A DNA stretch of 11,519 bases from JANQPA01 sp964628385 (GCA_964628385.1 CAZVOD010000112.1:1-11519); one strand, 5' to 3'; counted from the stretch's first letter, positions 1 to 6,916 are shown. Numbers and translations: made by a program. The notes: generated by a model not told the origin, from the letters alone.

Positions 1-27
1 GGATAATTCTATCGTTTTTCAATTAAC

Positions 28-45
28 CAGCACGCAAGCGTGCTG
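28..45. repeat. Short perfect inverted repeat (hairpin)
   Basis: CAGCACGC and GCGTGCTG are exact reverse complements separated by AA, giving a GC-rich stem of 7 bp with a 4-nt loop. No T-run follows, so it is not a canonical terminator. It could be the base of a 3' UTR structure of an upstream gene or a protein-binding palindrome. No second copy was noticed in the window. Confidence 0.45.
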
Positions 46-169
46 AATAGTTACGGTATAATTACGAGCCAGGATTTAATCAAAGCTATCTCAGACTCTT
101 AGCGAAACCGAGCGAAATGTAACATTTTAGAAGAAGCACTAACAAATTGGCTTTTGCGACTTGGACATG

Positions 170-205
170 GGCGATCACATTTTTTGTGATTGCCTTTTTG
201 TTTTT
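170..205 (+). terminator. Rho-independent terminator of an upstream transcript
   Basis: The arm GGCGATCAC pairs with GTGATTGCC (9 bp including one G-U) across a 7-nt loop of A and T. TTTTTGTTTTT follows directly. This is a classic intrinsic terminator on the plus strand. No gene ends in the 169 bases before it, so it terminates either a gene beyond the left edge with a long 3' UTR or an unannotated small RNA. Confidence 0.75.
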
Positions 206-242
206 ATGAGGGGTAAATGGGGTTAAAGTCAATATTATATGC

Positions 243-254
243 TGACAAATATCA
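243..254. promoter_or_regulatory. Candidate CRP/FNR-family operator upstream of the first USP gene
   Basis: TGAC-AAAT-ATCA fits the FNR/FixK core TGAY-N4-RTCA. It ends 82 bases before the USP start codon at 337. It is one of three such sites in non-coding DNA of this window; the others are at 6905-6916 and 8957-8968, and all have an A-rich centre. The encoded REC-CRP regulator (3898-4941) is the obvious candidate to bind it. The site is seen; its binding and function are inferred. Confidence 0.5.
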
Positions 255-336
255 TATCGAAAGAACAAAAACTAAGTTAATTTAAGGTTAAATAAGAAGC
301 AATAAACGGTTACTTCACACTGAAAATTTTGAGCTT

Positions 337-1218
337 ATGAGAAATATACTTGTTCCTACGGATTTTTCGGCCTGCGCTGCCAATGCGCTGCATGCTGCGG
401 TACAACTGGCTCAAAGATTTGATGCCCACCTGCATGTAATGACCAGGATAGACTTGCCCCAATACTGGGAAGAGTGGGAGGACGATGTCAGAAATACATT
501 TCCAGATACTCTCCAGGAGATCAACAATACCAGAGTATTACAGAAAGACTTGCAGGAGCAGTATCCTGAAGTGGCAATGACGACCTCCATAACAGGTGGT
601 AAATTAGTAGATGCCATAAATAAATGCGTACAAGAAAAAAGTATTGATTTTGTGGTAATGGGCTCGCACGGTACAGGTGGGAAAAATGAATTTTTTGTTG
701 GCTCCAATACGCAGCGGGTCGTACGTATGGTTCACTGCCCGGTATTAGTTGTAAAAGATAAGATAGAGCGTTTGAATTTTGATAAGGTCATTTTTGCTTC
801 CACTTTCAATGAAAGAGACAAAGAAGCATTCCTCAAATTTAAGGACTTTATCAAGCACTTTGTACCAGAGATTCACCTGGTAGCTATCCATACTTCTTCT
901 TTATTTGATCCGCCATATATTTTAAGTAAGGAAGCTATGGAAGACTTCAAAGCTTTGTGTGCCCCGATCCCTTGTCATACTCATGTTTATAGAGATTTTA
1001 CGGTTGAGCGGGGAATTCGGCTTTTTGCCAGTGAAATAGGAGCACAGCTGATTGTCTTGTCCAATCATCACCGGCATCCATTAAAGCGGATGTTGAGAGG
1101 CAGTACCGTAGAAGCGGTGATTAATCATGTGGGGTTACCTGTTCTAAGTATTGATTATGAAATAGAAAATAGATACGATGGGGAAGAAGTAGAGCAGGAA
1201 AATGAAATGAAGGCCTGA
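337..1218 (+). CDS. Tandem-domain universal stress protein (UspA family), ATP-motif type
   Basis: A 293-residue protein of two UspA domains (about 1-140 and 147-285), cytoplasmic, with no signal or membrane segment. Domain 1 opens with the usual ILVPTDFS strand-loop and has an intact nucleotide-binding motif G-x2-G-x9-G-S (G109, G112, G122, S123) followed by CPVLVV. In domain 2 the first two glycines are replaced (SNHH) and only G255-S256 remain, so nucleotide binding there is doubtful. An acidic tail (about 277-293) follows. USPs of this type bind ATP and support survival under stress, starvation or hypoxia; the exact role here is unknown. The gene lies behind a terminator and an FNR-like site, 110 bases before a second USP gene. 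The ATG at 337 fits the family N-terminus exactly. Confidence 0.93.
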   Translation: MRNILVPTDFSACAANALHAAVQLAQRFDAHLHVMTRIDLPQYWEEWEDDVRNTFPDTLQEINNTRVLQKDLQEQYPEVAMTTSITGGKLVDAINKCVQEKSIDFVVMGSHGTGGKNEFFVGSNTQRVVRMVHCPVLVVKDKIERLNFDKVIFASTFNERDKEAFLKFKDFIKHFVPEIHLVAIHTSSLFDPPYILSKEAMEDFKALCAPIPCHTHVYRDFTVERGIRLFASEIGAQLIVLSNHHRHPLKRMLRGSTVEAVINHVGLPVLSIDYEIENRYDGEEVEQENEMKA

Positions 1219-1328
1219 CATTGGCCAGAATAAATGCAAAGAGAAGAGGCATCATCTAACTGAGATCTCGTTGCTTCCCCGTTCATTCATCAAGATTTAC
1301 TAACCAATAAATTGCAATAGCCTGAATT

Positions 1329-2138
1329 ATGAAAAAGATCTTATTTCCAACTGACTTTTCGCCTGCGGCGAAAAATGCTTTCCAATACGCCGTGCAGTTA
1401 GCGGACGATATGGGAGCAACCATTGATGTAATGTCTGTTTATCATCTGCCGATGATAGATGCCAGTAGCATTCCTCCCGACTACATAGATCAGATGTTGA
1501 ACGATAAGAAAATACACACTGAGGAAGAACTTCGTTTGTTTACTCGCAGTGCTCCGCGTGCAGTCATTGGCAAGACGAGGGCGGATTACGGGCTCTTTAT
1601 TGCTCAGGAAATAACTGATGCCGCGCGCTACAACTACTACGATCTTATCGTAATGGGTACCAAAGGCGAGCGCAATCGAATGGAAAAGTTCTTGGGTAGC
1701 ATTACTACTAATGTAATGATGCAATCCTCCTGTCCGGTATTGGCTATTCCTGAAAAGGCGGACTATAAAGGTATTCACGAAGTAGCTTATGCTTCAGACT
1801 TTCAGCCGTCTGATCACCTAGCTGTGGATCAATTACTGGAATTTGCCAATCATCTGACGGCTAATGTACATTTTGTGCACATAGAAACTCAAGTACCTGT
1901 GGGGATGGTAGAAGACTATTTCCAGGCGGGGACTTTCCCTGAAGGTTTCTCTGATTTCACAGTAGTTAATAATCCTTCAGTACTAGAAGGGTTAGATAGT
2001 TATGTTTCAGAAAATGAAATTGATGTTCTTGGGTTATTTATACCCAAACGTCGACTTTGGGAACAGTTATTCCATAGTAGCCTGACGAAGCGGATGACGT
2101 TCCATAGCCATATTCCAATTTTGGTTTTTCATGAATGA
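1329..2138 (+). CDS. Tandem-domain universal stress protein (UspA family)
   Basis: A 269-residue cytoplasmic protein with two UspA domains. Domain 1 starts MKKILFPTDFSPAAKNA and carries a perfect G-x2-G-x9-G-S motif (G110, G113, G123, S124), so it should bind ATP. Domain 2 (about 147-269) lacks the glycines. In their place it has the signature KRRLWEQLFHSSLTKRM followed by FHSHIP, which recurs in recognisable form in the USPs at 7046 and 8153. The gap from the preceding USP gene is 110 bases with no terminator, so the two may be co-transcribed, although no FNR-like site or clear promoter was seen in the gap. A terminator follows at 2163. Confidence 0.93.
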   Translation: MKKILFPTDFSPAAKNAFQYAVQLADDMGATIDVMSVYHLPMIDASSIPPDYIDQMLNDKKIHTEEELRLFTRSAPRAVIGKTRADYGLFIAQEITDAARYNYYDLIVMGTKGERNRMEKFLGSITTNVMMQSSCPVLAIPEKADYKGIHEVAYASDFQPSDHLAVDQLLEFANHLTANVHFVHIETQVPVGMVEDYFQAGTFPEGFSDFTVVNNPSVLEGLDSYVSENEIDVLGLFIPKRRLWEQLFHSSLTKRMTFHSHIPILVFHE

Positions 2139-2162
2139 TATATGATTTTGTTAAGGTTAGGG

Positions 2163-2195
2163 AAGGCTGCCCGGCCCAGTACGGACAGCCTTTTT
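2163..2195 (+). terminator. Rho-independent terminator after the USP pair
   Basis: AAGGCTG pairs with CAGCCTT, and after one mismatch CCG pairs with CGG around an 8-base loop. TTTTTCC and further T-rich sequence follow. The hairpin sits 24 bases after the stop of the USP gene ending at 2138 and 21 bases from the end of the convergent minus-strand gene at 2217, so it probably serves both, although the T-tract favours the plus strand. Confidence 0.8.
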
Positions 2196-2216
2196 CCTTT
2201 CTTTTACTAGTCCCTG

Positions 2217-2795
2217 TTAATCGTCATTATCAAAACCGCCAAAACGCAGGGTGATACCTCCTACAAGGTTGCTGAAATCGTTGCTGTTTAGCCCCGGTAG
2301 ATCATCAACGCCGGTGAGGACTCGATAACCTCCGGTGAATGCCAGCTGAAAAAATTCAGTTACATTGATCTCAAACCCTACTTCAGGGGTTAAGGTGAAG
2401 ATGCGGTCAGAGAATACTGTATCGCCTTGCTGTCTTAAGCGAGCTCTACCCCAGCCCAGTCTGGCACTCCCGTACAAGTGGATGAGTTTATTGGGGTTAC
2501 TGTTGACACCTAGCCAAAGACCGCCGTGGTTGAGCTTAATCTTATACTCTTGATCTTCAAATGAGTGATTGGCATCGTCCGTTCCTATTCCATAACCTCC
2601 AAAGAAAAAGTTGTCCATTATTATTGCTCCCCCTCCGCCTATACTTACGACGGATTGTTCGTTGATAGAGCTGATTTCAAATAAGGGACCTCCAAAACCG
2701 CCCCAAATGTCAACATTTCCAAATAAGGTCTCGTGTTGGGCATTCAGATGGTAAATAGTAATTAAAGAAAAAAATAATATAAATAAATTCTTCAT
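2217..2795 (-). CDS. Exported small beta-barrel-like protein of unknown function
   Basis: A 192-residue protein. Residues 1-19 form a signal peptide (MKNLFILFFSLITIYHLNA, cleavage before QHE). The mature part has alternating strands rich in Gly and aromatics (WGGFGGP, GGGGAIIMDNFFFGGYGIG, GSARLGWGRARL), a TPEVGFEINV strand, and near the C-terminus GGITLRFGGF. This pattern is typical of small outer-membrane beta-barrels of the Bacteroidota, with roughly eight strands possible by length. No enzyme motif is visible. It is divergent from the thioredoxin gene, and a perfect 29-nt palindrome begins 17 bases upstream of its start codon. The outer-membrane location is inferred from composition and signal peptide only. 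Confidence 0.8.
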   Translation of the reverse strand: MKNLFILFFSLITIYHLNAQHETLFGNVDIWGGFGGPLFEISSINEQSVVSIGGGGAIIMDNFFFGGYGIGTDDANHSFEDQEYKIKLNHGGLWLGVNSNPNKLIHLYGSARLGWGRARLRQQGDTVFSDRIFTLTPEVGFEINVTEFFQLAFTGGYRVLTGVDDLPGLNSNDFSNLVGGITLRFGGFDNDD

Positions 2796-2811
2796 AAGGT
2801 TGATTTTTTGT

Positions 2812-2840
2812 AAAACATGAGATGACTCATCTCATGTTTT
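2812..2840. repeat. Perfect 29-nt palindrome in a divergent promoter region
   Basis: AAAACATGAGATGA is followed by a single central C and then its exact reverse complement TCATCTCATGTTTT. It lies between the divergent barrel-protein gene (start 2795, minus) and the thioredoxin gene (start 3026, plus), very close to the former. It may be an operator for a dimeric regulator, or a 13-bp hairpin in the 5' UTR of the barrel-protein mRNA. A terminator role is less likely because the T-run on the plus side is not adjacent to the stem. Confidence 0.7.
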
Positions 2841-2920
2841 GGTTACATTTTTTTTTAAACAAGTAAGTATTTTGTGTATCAATTGTCCTTTTTTAAAGCC
2901 TAAATATCCATAAAATTCCC

Positions 2921-2947
2921 TTGCTTTTAGTACGGGGTATTAGCTTG
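2921..2947 (+). promoter_or_regulatory. Weak candidate promoter for the thioredoxin-TPR gene
   Basis: TTG at 2921-2923 and TAGCTTG at 2941-2947 are separated by 17 bases. This resembles the Bacteroidota -33 TTG / -7 TAnnTTTG arrangement, but the -7 element lacks one T. It lies about 80 bases before the ATG at 3026. This is low-confidence pattern matching only. Confidence 0.2.
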
Positions 2948-3025
2948 TTTTTTACAACCATTCACAAATTAAAGATGTATTGATTATGTCTGTTCCCCTA
3001 TTAAGAGAACAAAAAAAATCAAGCG

Positions 3026-3814
3026 ATGAATTTTCAAACAGATGTAATAGAAAAAAGCTACACCAGGCCTGTTCTGGTTGACTTTTGGGCCCCGTGGTGT
3101 GGGCCCTGCAGAGTTCTTGGGCCAGTTATTGAGCAACTAGCGGAAGAGGAAGCCGACAAGTGGGAGCTGGTTAAGGTAAATACAGAAGAAGAGCAGGAAC
3201 TGGCTTATCAGTATGGTATACGTAGCATACCTAATGTCAAGCTTTTTCATAAGGGAGAACCTATTGCGGAATTTGCCGGCGCTTTATCAAAGGTTCAGAT
3301 AAAAAAATGGTTGGAAGATTACCTTCCGGATGAGGGGAAAGAACTTCTTTTGAATATGATGCAGCAACTGGAGGCAGATTCAGTTAACGCTGAGGTTTTG
3401 CAAAGCTTGGAGCTAGCCTTACAGCAGCAGCCTGACTTCAGTGAGTTGAGAATTGCCCTGGCGAAATACCAGTTGTTTAGGGCTCCTGATACGGCAAAAG
3501 AACTGGTCGGGCACTTAAAAGGCAGTGACCCTTTAAAGGATCAGGCTACAGATATTGAGGTGCTCAGTCAATTGCTCACTGAAGACTTTAGTGATGGTGC
3601 CCCCATTGAGCAACAGCTTAATCTGGCAAAAGAGGCCTTTAAAGCCAAAGATTTTGAGCAGACTGCCAAAGCCTTAATACAAGCTGTAACTATTGATAAA
3701 AAGCACAAAAACGAATTGCCACGCAAAGCCTCTATTGCTTTATTCCGGTGGCTAGGTAACGATAATGAAATTACCAAAAACTATCGGTGGCGCTTTGATA
3801 TGGCCCTGTACTAG
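3026..3814 (+). CDS. Thioredoxin domain protein with C-terminal TPR-like region (CnoX/YbbN-like)
   Basis: A 262-residue cytoplasmic protein. Residues 1-100 are a thioredoxin fold: DVIEKS...PVLVDFWAPWCGPCRVL with the redox pair C25 and C28, and cis-proline P69 in RSIPNVKLF. Residues about 105-262 are helical, with an arrangement like the TPR region of YbbN/CnoX (LEADSVNAEVLQSLELALQQ, LRIALAKYQLF). The length is close to that of the YbbN family (about 280). Such proteins combine thiol chemistry with holdase or co-chaperone activity for clients under oxidative stress. Unlike E. coli CnoX, which has a modified motif, the CGPC centre here is intact, so reductase activity is expected. The start at 3026 matches the family (MNFQTDVIEKS). 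The gene stands alone and ends at the large hairpin at 3822-3881. Confidence 0.9.
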   Translation: MNFQTDVIEKSYTRPVLVDFWAPWCGPCRVLGPVIEQLAEEEADKWELVKVNTEEEQELAYQYGIRSIPNVKLFHKGEPIAEFAGALSKVQIKKWLEDYLPDEGKELLLNMMQQLEADSVNAEVLQSLELALQQQPDFSELRIALAKYQLFRAPDTAKELVGHLKGSDPLKDQATDIEVLSQLLTEDFSDGAPIEQQLNLAKEAFKAKDFEQTAKALIQAVTIDKKHKNELPRKASIALFRWLGNDNEITKNYRWRFDMALY

Positions 3815-3821
3815 TTTTTGA

Positions 3822-3881
3822 ATAATCAACCCTAATCCAAAAGCCAGGAATTCTCCCGGCTTTTGGATTAGGGTTGGTTGG
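3822..3881. terminator. Long bidirectional hairpin terminator between convergent genes
   Basis: AACCCTAATCCAAAAGCC (3828-3845) pairs perfectly over 18 bp with 3858-3875. The stem extends outward for about 5 more pairs with wobbles and inward through GGA/TCC around ATTC. It sits between the stops of the thioredoxin gene (3814) and the response regulator gene (3898, minus). The U-tract is inside the stem rather than after it, so it is not textbook, but the symmetric position makes a two-way terminator or 3'-end stabiliser the best reading. Confidence 0.75.
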
Positions 3882-3897
3882 AATAGCTGAAAAGAAA

Positions 3898-4941
3898 TCA
3901 GGCATGCAGACTTCTCAATTTCTCCTTTTCTTTCAAATGAATGACTCCATCAACGATATCTATATAGCCATCTCCCTTAAATTCGGTAAGCATACGAATA
4001 ACGCTTTCTTTGGCCGTGCCTACAATCCGGGCAAGATCATCGCGCAGAATGCTGATATTTTCATTTTCCTCTTTTTCACTCAGATAAATGATGGCATCAG
4101 CCACCCGTTTCCGAACCGAATTGTAAGCCAGATGTAGTAGCTGTTCTTCCTTTTCGGAGATATTATTAGCCAGCATTTTAATGAGCTGAGAGGCTACATC
4201 TCTGTTGGCGTGCAGCAGCTGTATAAAGTCTTCCTTGGGAATGAGGCTGACATCTGCATCTTCCAGAGCCGCAGCAGATTCAGAATACTCCGATGACTTG
4301 ATCAGGGCTATATAACCAAAGAATTCCCCGGATTTAAAAATATTGATGATATACTCTTTGCTGTCATCATTGGTTTTGAATAGCTTTACCTTTCCAGATT
4401 TTACAAAAAATAAATACCTCGGGTAATCACCCTCTTCAAAGATAGTTTCCCTTTTTTGGTAATGCTTTACCTTCCGCTCTTCGGAAAGGCTCTTAAGTTC
4501 TTCGTACCCTCTGGCTTCATTAATAAAAGCACTGAGCCCCTGATCGGTATGGTCAAATTTTTGTTTGAGCTGCTCTTTCTTTTTTAGCCGGGTTTCGATA
4601 ACTGCCAGAAGCTCATCTTTATAAAAAGGTTTGGTGATGTAGTCGTCAGCCCCCAGATTCATACCCCTTCTGAAGTCACTTTTCTCAGATTTTGCGGTGA
4701 GAAAAACAAAAGGAATATCGGCAGTTTCCGGTTTTTTGGTTAGAATATTCAAAACGCCAAAGCCATCCAGCTGTGGCATCATGACATCGCATAAGATGAG
4801 GTCCGGCGGGTTATCAAGGGCTTTTTTTACTCCTATTTTTCCATCTTCAGCAACAATAACGTCGTATCCGTATAGTTCGAGGATTTCCTCCAAGTTTTCA
4901 CGTACTTCCATGTTGTCTTCTATGACCAAGATTTTTTTCAT
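3898..4941 (-). CDS. REC-CRP/FNR fusion response regulator
   Basis: A 347-residue transcription factor. Residues 1-122 are a complete receiver: acidic E8/D9, phospho-acceptor D52 (LILCDVMMP), T82 and K104. Residues about 150-255 are a CRP-type cyclic-nucleotide-binding-like beta-roll (FFVKSGKVKLFK, GEFFGYIAL), followed by the dimerisation helix and a winged helix-turn-helix at about 275-337. The recognition helix reads AKESVIRML, keeping E312 and R316, which contact TGA half-sites in CRP/FNR. The effector pocket is degenerate: the RSA segment that binds cAMP phosphate is ESA here. The only cysteine is C51, so no FNR-type iron-sulphur cluster. It therefore appears to be controlled by phosphorylation from the adjacent kinase gene, which lies 114 bases upstream on the same strand. 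A good promoter lies in that gap, so it may be transcribed both alone and with the kinase. Confidence 0.93.
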   Translation of the reverse strand: MKKILVIEDNMEVRENLEEILELYGYDVIVAEDGKIGVKKALDNPPDLILCDVMMPQLDGFGVLNILTKKPETADIPFVFLTAKSEKSDFRRGMNLGADDYITKPFYKDELLAVIETRLKKKEQLKQKFDHTDQGLSAFINEARGYEELKSLSEERKVKHYQKRETIFEEGDYPRYLFFVKSGKVKLFKTNDDSKEYIINIFKSGEFFGYIALIKSSEYSESAAALEDADVSLIPKEDFIQLLHANRDVASQLIKMLANNISEKEEQLLHLAYNSVRKRVADAIIYLSEKEENENISILRDDLARIVGTAKESVIRMLTEFKGDGYIDIVDGVIHLKEKEKLRSLHA

Positions 4942-4993
4942 GGATCTAATGTTTTGGTGATAATTGTTTGTAGTAAGATGTACGACTTCATTT

Positions 4994-5025
4994 CAAATGT
5001 ATGGAAATACCTTTATACCTACGAA
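4994..5025 (-). promoter_or_regulatory. Bacteroidota-type promoter of the REC-CRP gene
   Basis: On the minus strand the exact -7 consensus TAnnTTTG occurs as TACATTTG (4994-5001). A -33-like TTCG (5022-5025; consensus TTTG) lies 20 bases upstream, within the usual 17-23. The predicted start of transcription near 4988 gives a leader of about 45 bases before the ATG at 4941. This would allow the regulator to be expressed independently of the kinase gene. Confidence 0.5.
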
Positions 5026-5055
5026 GCAGGTTGATTCTACTTCCGGGAAATGAGT

Positions 5056-6720
5056 TTATTTATTGAGGGGAATCACCACTTTAAAGGTAGTTCCTGTTCC
5101 TGCAGTACTTTCAAAAGTAATGTTTCCCTTCATCAATTCCACATAACGCTTAACAATATTGAGGCCAAGACCTGTACCCTGTATATTTTCTACATTCCTG
5201 GCTCGGAAAAACCTCGTAAACAAGTGCTGCTGTTCTTCTTCTGGTATACCGATACCCTGATCGATAATCTCTACTGTCAGGTGTTCATCCATCTGATTGA
5301 CTCTCAGAGTGATTGTCTTTCCATTTTCTGAGTATTTAATGGCATTAGACATCAGGTTAAACATAATATTTTGTAGTAACTGTTTGTCTAAATTAATGGT
5401 AGAATGGGTCAAAGTCATTTCGCGCTTAATATTTTGATCCGGCTTAAGCAGTCCCCGCATTTGTTCTTCCACATCCAGAAAAAACGCTTCCAGGTCAAAC
5501 TCTACAGGGTTTTCCTCGATGCGTCCCTCTTCCAAACGACTCAAAGAAAGGAAATCGTTGAGAATACCAATCATATTAGAGACCGAAGACTTGATCCGAT
5601 TAATGTGTTTTAGGCGTTTGTGCTGTTGCTCTTCTTTTTGATAAGCTTCCACCAGATCAGAAGAAGAAAGGATAGTACTTAGTGGCGTTCGGAATTCATG
5701 AGAAGCCATGGAGACAAACCGGGATTTAAGCTCGTTGAGCTCTTTTTCTTTCTCGTAGGCCCTTTGTAGTTCATCCTGACTTTTGATAAGTGCCTGCTCG
5801 GCCGCTTTACGCTCTACTATTTCTACTTCCAGCTGCTTGTTAATATCCAAAAGTTGATTGACAGCCTCGGCCAATTCCTCGGTTCGGTCGTAAACTCTTT
5901 TTTCCAGTTCTGTATTTAGCTCTTTAAGGCTGTTTTCGGCCGCTTTTTGCTCTGTAATATCTACACCTGAGCTTATGGTCGCAATGACCTCTCCATTATC
6001 ATTTTTCAATAGGGCATTTCTCCAGGCCATTAACTTGGAAGTTCCCTCATGAGTCAGAATCTCATTTTCAAAATAATCAATAATTGGTCTGTTTTTATTG
6101 ATAGATTGGTGAAATGCACTGCGTACCCTTTCGCGTACATTTGAGTTAATTACCAGGTTAAACCAGTTCTCGCCCAGCAAACTTCCTTCCGGGTATCCCA
6201 GTAATTCATAGCCTTTTTTATTGAGCAATTGTACCTTCTCTTCTCTGTCAATCACTACTATAATGGTGTTAGCTACATCAAGATATTGTTGAGCCCGTTC
6301 TTTTTCATGTTTTAGTGCTTTTTCGGCCGCTTTCTGTTCAGTGAGGTCGTGAACAATTCCAGTAAAAATAAGTTTCTCCTTTAAGCGTACCTCACTAATA
6401 CTGAGACGAAATGGAAAAACAGTGCCATCTTTTTTTAGCCCCTGTACTTCTCTGCCAATGCCAATGATCTTCGCTTTACCAGTAGTCAGATAATTGTTGA
6501 TGTAATGGTCGTGGGCACTGCGATGGGGTTCAGGCATCAAAATGCTGATATTATGCCCAGTGATATCCTCTATTTGGTAGCCAAAAAGCCTGGCTGCAGC
6601 GGGGTTGATCAATTCCATAATGCCTCTGTCATCTATAATTACTATTCCGTCTGAAGCGGTGTCAATTATAGCTTTCAATCGCAGTGCATCATCTGAAAAT
6701 TGCGATACTCTATTTTGCAT
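5056..6720 (-). CDS. Soluble PAS-PAS sensor histidine kinase with FixL-type haem-PAS signature
   Basis: From the ATG at 6720 the product is 554 residues. The frame stays open to a GTG at 6849 (597 residues; ATGs also at 6840 and 6777), but the extra N-terminus looks unlike this family. Numbering below is from 6849. PAS1 (about 55-173) has the FixL pattern ILMPEPHRSAHDHYI...IIGIGREVQGLKKDGT. H113 aligns with the haem-ligating His of FixL and R133 with its O2-contacting Arg, with the same 20-residue spacing. PAS2 is about 185-303, a coiled coil about 303-370, HisKA with H384 (MASHEFRTPL), and HATPase_c with N502, DQGIGIP and GTGLGL. There is no transmembrane helix, so sensing is cytoplasmic. 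It probably phosphorylates the REC-CRP protein encoded just downstream. Oxygen or redox sensing is inferred; haem binding is not proven by sequence. Confidence 0.92.
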   Translation of the reverse strand: MQNRVSQFSDDALRLKAIIDTASDGIVIIDDRGIMELINPAAARLFGYQIEDITGHNISILMPEPHRSAHDHYINNYLTTGKAKIIGIGREVQGLKKDGTVFPFRLSISEVRLKEKLIFTGIVHDLTEQKAAEKALKHEKERAQQYLDVANTIIVVIDREEKVQLLNKKGYELLGYPEGSLLGENWFNLVINSNVRERVRSAFHQSINKNRPIIDYFENEILTHEGTSKLMAWRNALLKNDNGEVIATISSGVDITEQKAAENSLKELNTELEKRVYDRTEELAEAVNQLLDINKQLEVEIVERKAAEQALIKSQDELQRAYEKEKELNELKSRFVSMASHEFRTPLSTILSSSDLVEAYQKEEQQHKRLKHINRIKSSVSNMIGILNDFLSLSRLEEGRIEENPVEFDLEAFFLDVEEQMRGLLKPDQNIKREMTLTHSTINLDKQLLQNIMFNLMSNAIKYSENGKTITLRVNQMDEHLTVEIIDQGIGIPEEEQQHLFTRFFRARNVENIQGTGLGLNIVKRYVELMKGNITFESTAGTGTTFKVVIPLNK

Positions 6721-6904
6721 ATCAATGTCATCTGTTTTTTGTCTGCTTTTTGTTTGTTTATAGCCAACGGGGTGCATCGAAAAATCTATGATTCTACACA
6801 ACTTCAAGTAGCAAGGCTTGTAACCTTTCCAATCATACATTTTACCCACTACTTATGAATTGAACATAATTTACTCAGAAAATGGACAAAATCATAAAAA
6901 AAGA

Positions 6905-6916
6905 TGATGAAAATCA
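6905..6916. promoter_or_regulatory. Candidate CRP/FNR-family operator in the kinase/USP divergent region
   Basis: TGAT-GAAA-ATCA is a perfect 4+4 palindrome matching the FNR/FixK core TGAY-N4-RTCA. It lies 129 bases before the USP start at 7046 and 55-185 bases upstream of the possible kinase starts, so it could act on either gene. On the plus side a weak promoter-like pair (TTG at 6937-6939, TACCTTG at 6959-6965) would place the site centre about 61 bases before transcription start, the class I position for CRP/FNR activators. This promoter assignment is tentative. Confidence 0.5.

Larger units (their letters stand above)
1..336. other. Non-coding leader region upstream of the first USP gene
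   Basis: No convincing gene lies here. A plus-strand frame open from the window edge ends at a TGA at 41-43, which could be the last 13 codons of a gene outside the window, but that cannot be supported. The region contains a hairpin at 28-45, a T-tailed terminator at 170-205 and an FNR-like palindrome at 243-254. A 60-codon minus-strand frame at 86-268 runs across the terminator, shows no family resemblance and is not called. The terminator implies that transcription coming from the left stops before the USP promoter region, so the USP gene at 337 should have its own promoter between about 206 and 336. Confidence 0.6.

Noticed and set aside
57..62. TATAAT resembling a sigma-70 -10 box
   Set aside because: Bacteroidota primary promoters use TAnnTTTG, and no matching -35 or downstream gene is present, so it is probably chance in AT-rich DNA.
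169..194. ATCACA...TGTGAT considered as a CRP operator
   Set aside because: The half-sites point the wrong way (TCACA-N-TGTGA rather than TGTGA-N6-TCACA), and it is the stem of the terminator.
86..268. 60-codon minus-strand open frame
   Set aside because: It runs through the T-tailed terminator and the FNR-like site, has no family resemblance, and its composition looks random.
3874..4137. Plus-strand open frame opposite the C-terminus of the REC-CRP gene
   Set aside because: It lies antisense to the conserved helix-turn-helix domain and begins within the long hairpin.
5050..5331. Plus-strand open frame opposite the kinase ATPase domain
   Set aside because: It is a shadow of the HATPase_c region, with no start context or known domain.
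6721..6849. N-terminal extension of the kinase to the GTG at 6849
   Set aside because: The 43 extra residues are compositionally unlike the rest and precede the natural PAS N-terminus; the ATG at 6720 fits better, though the ATGs at 6777 and 6840 cannot be excluded.
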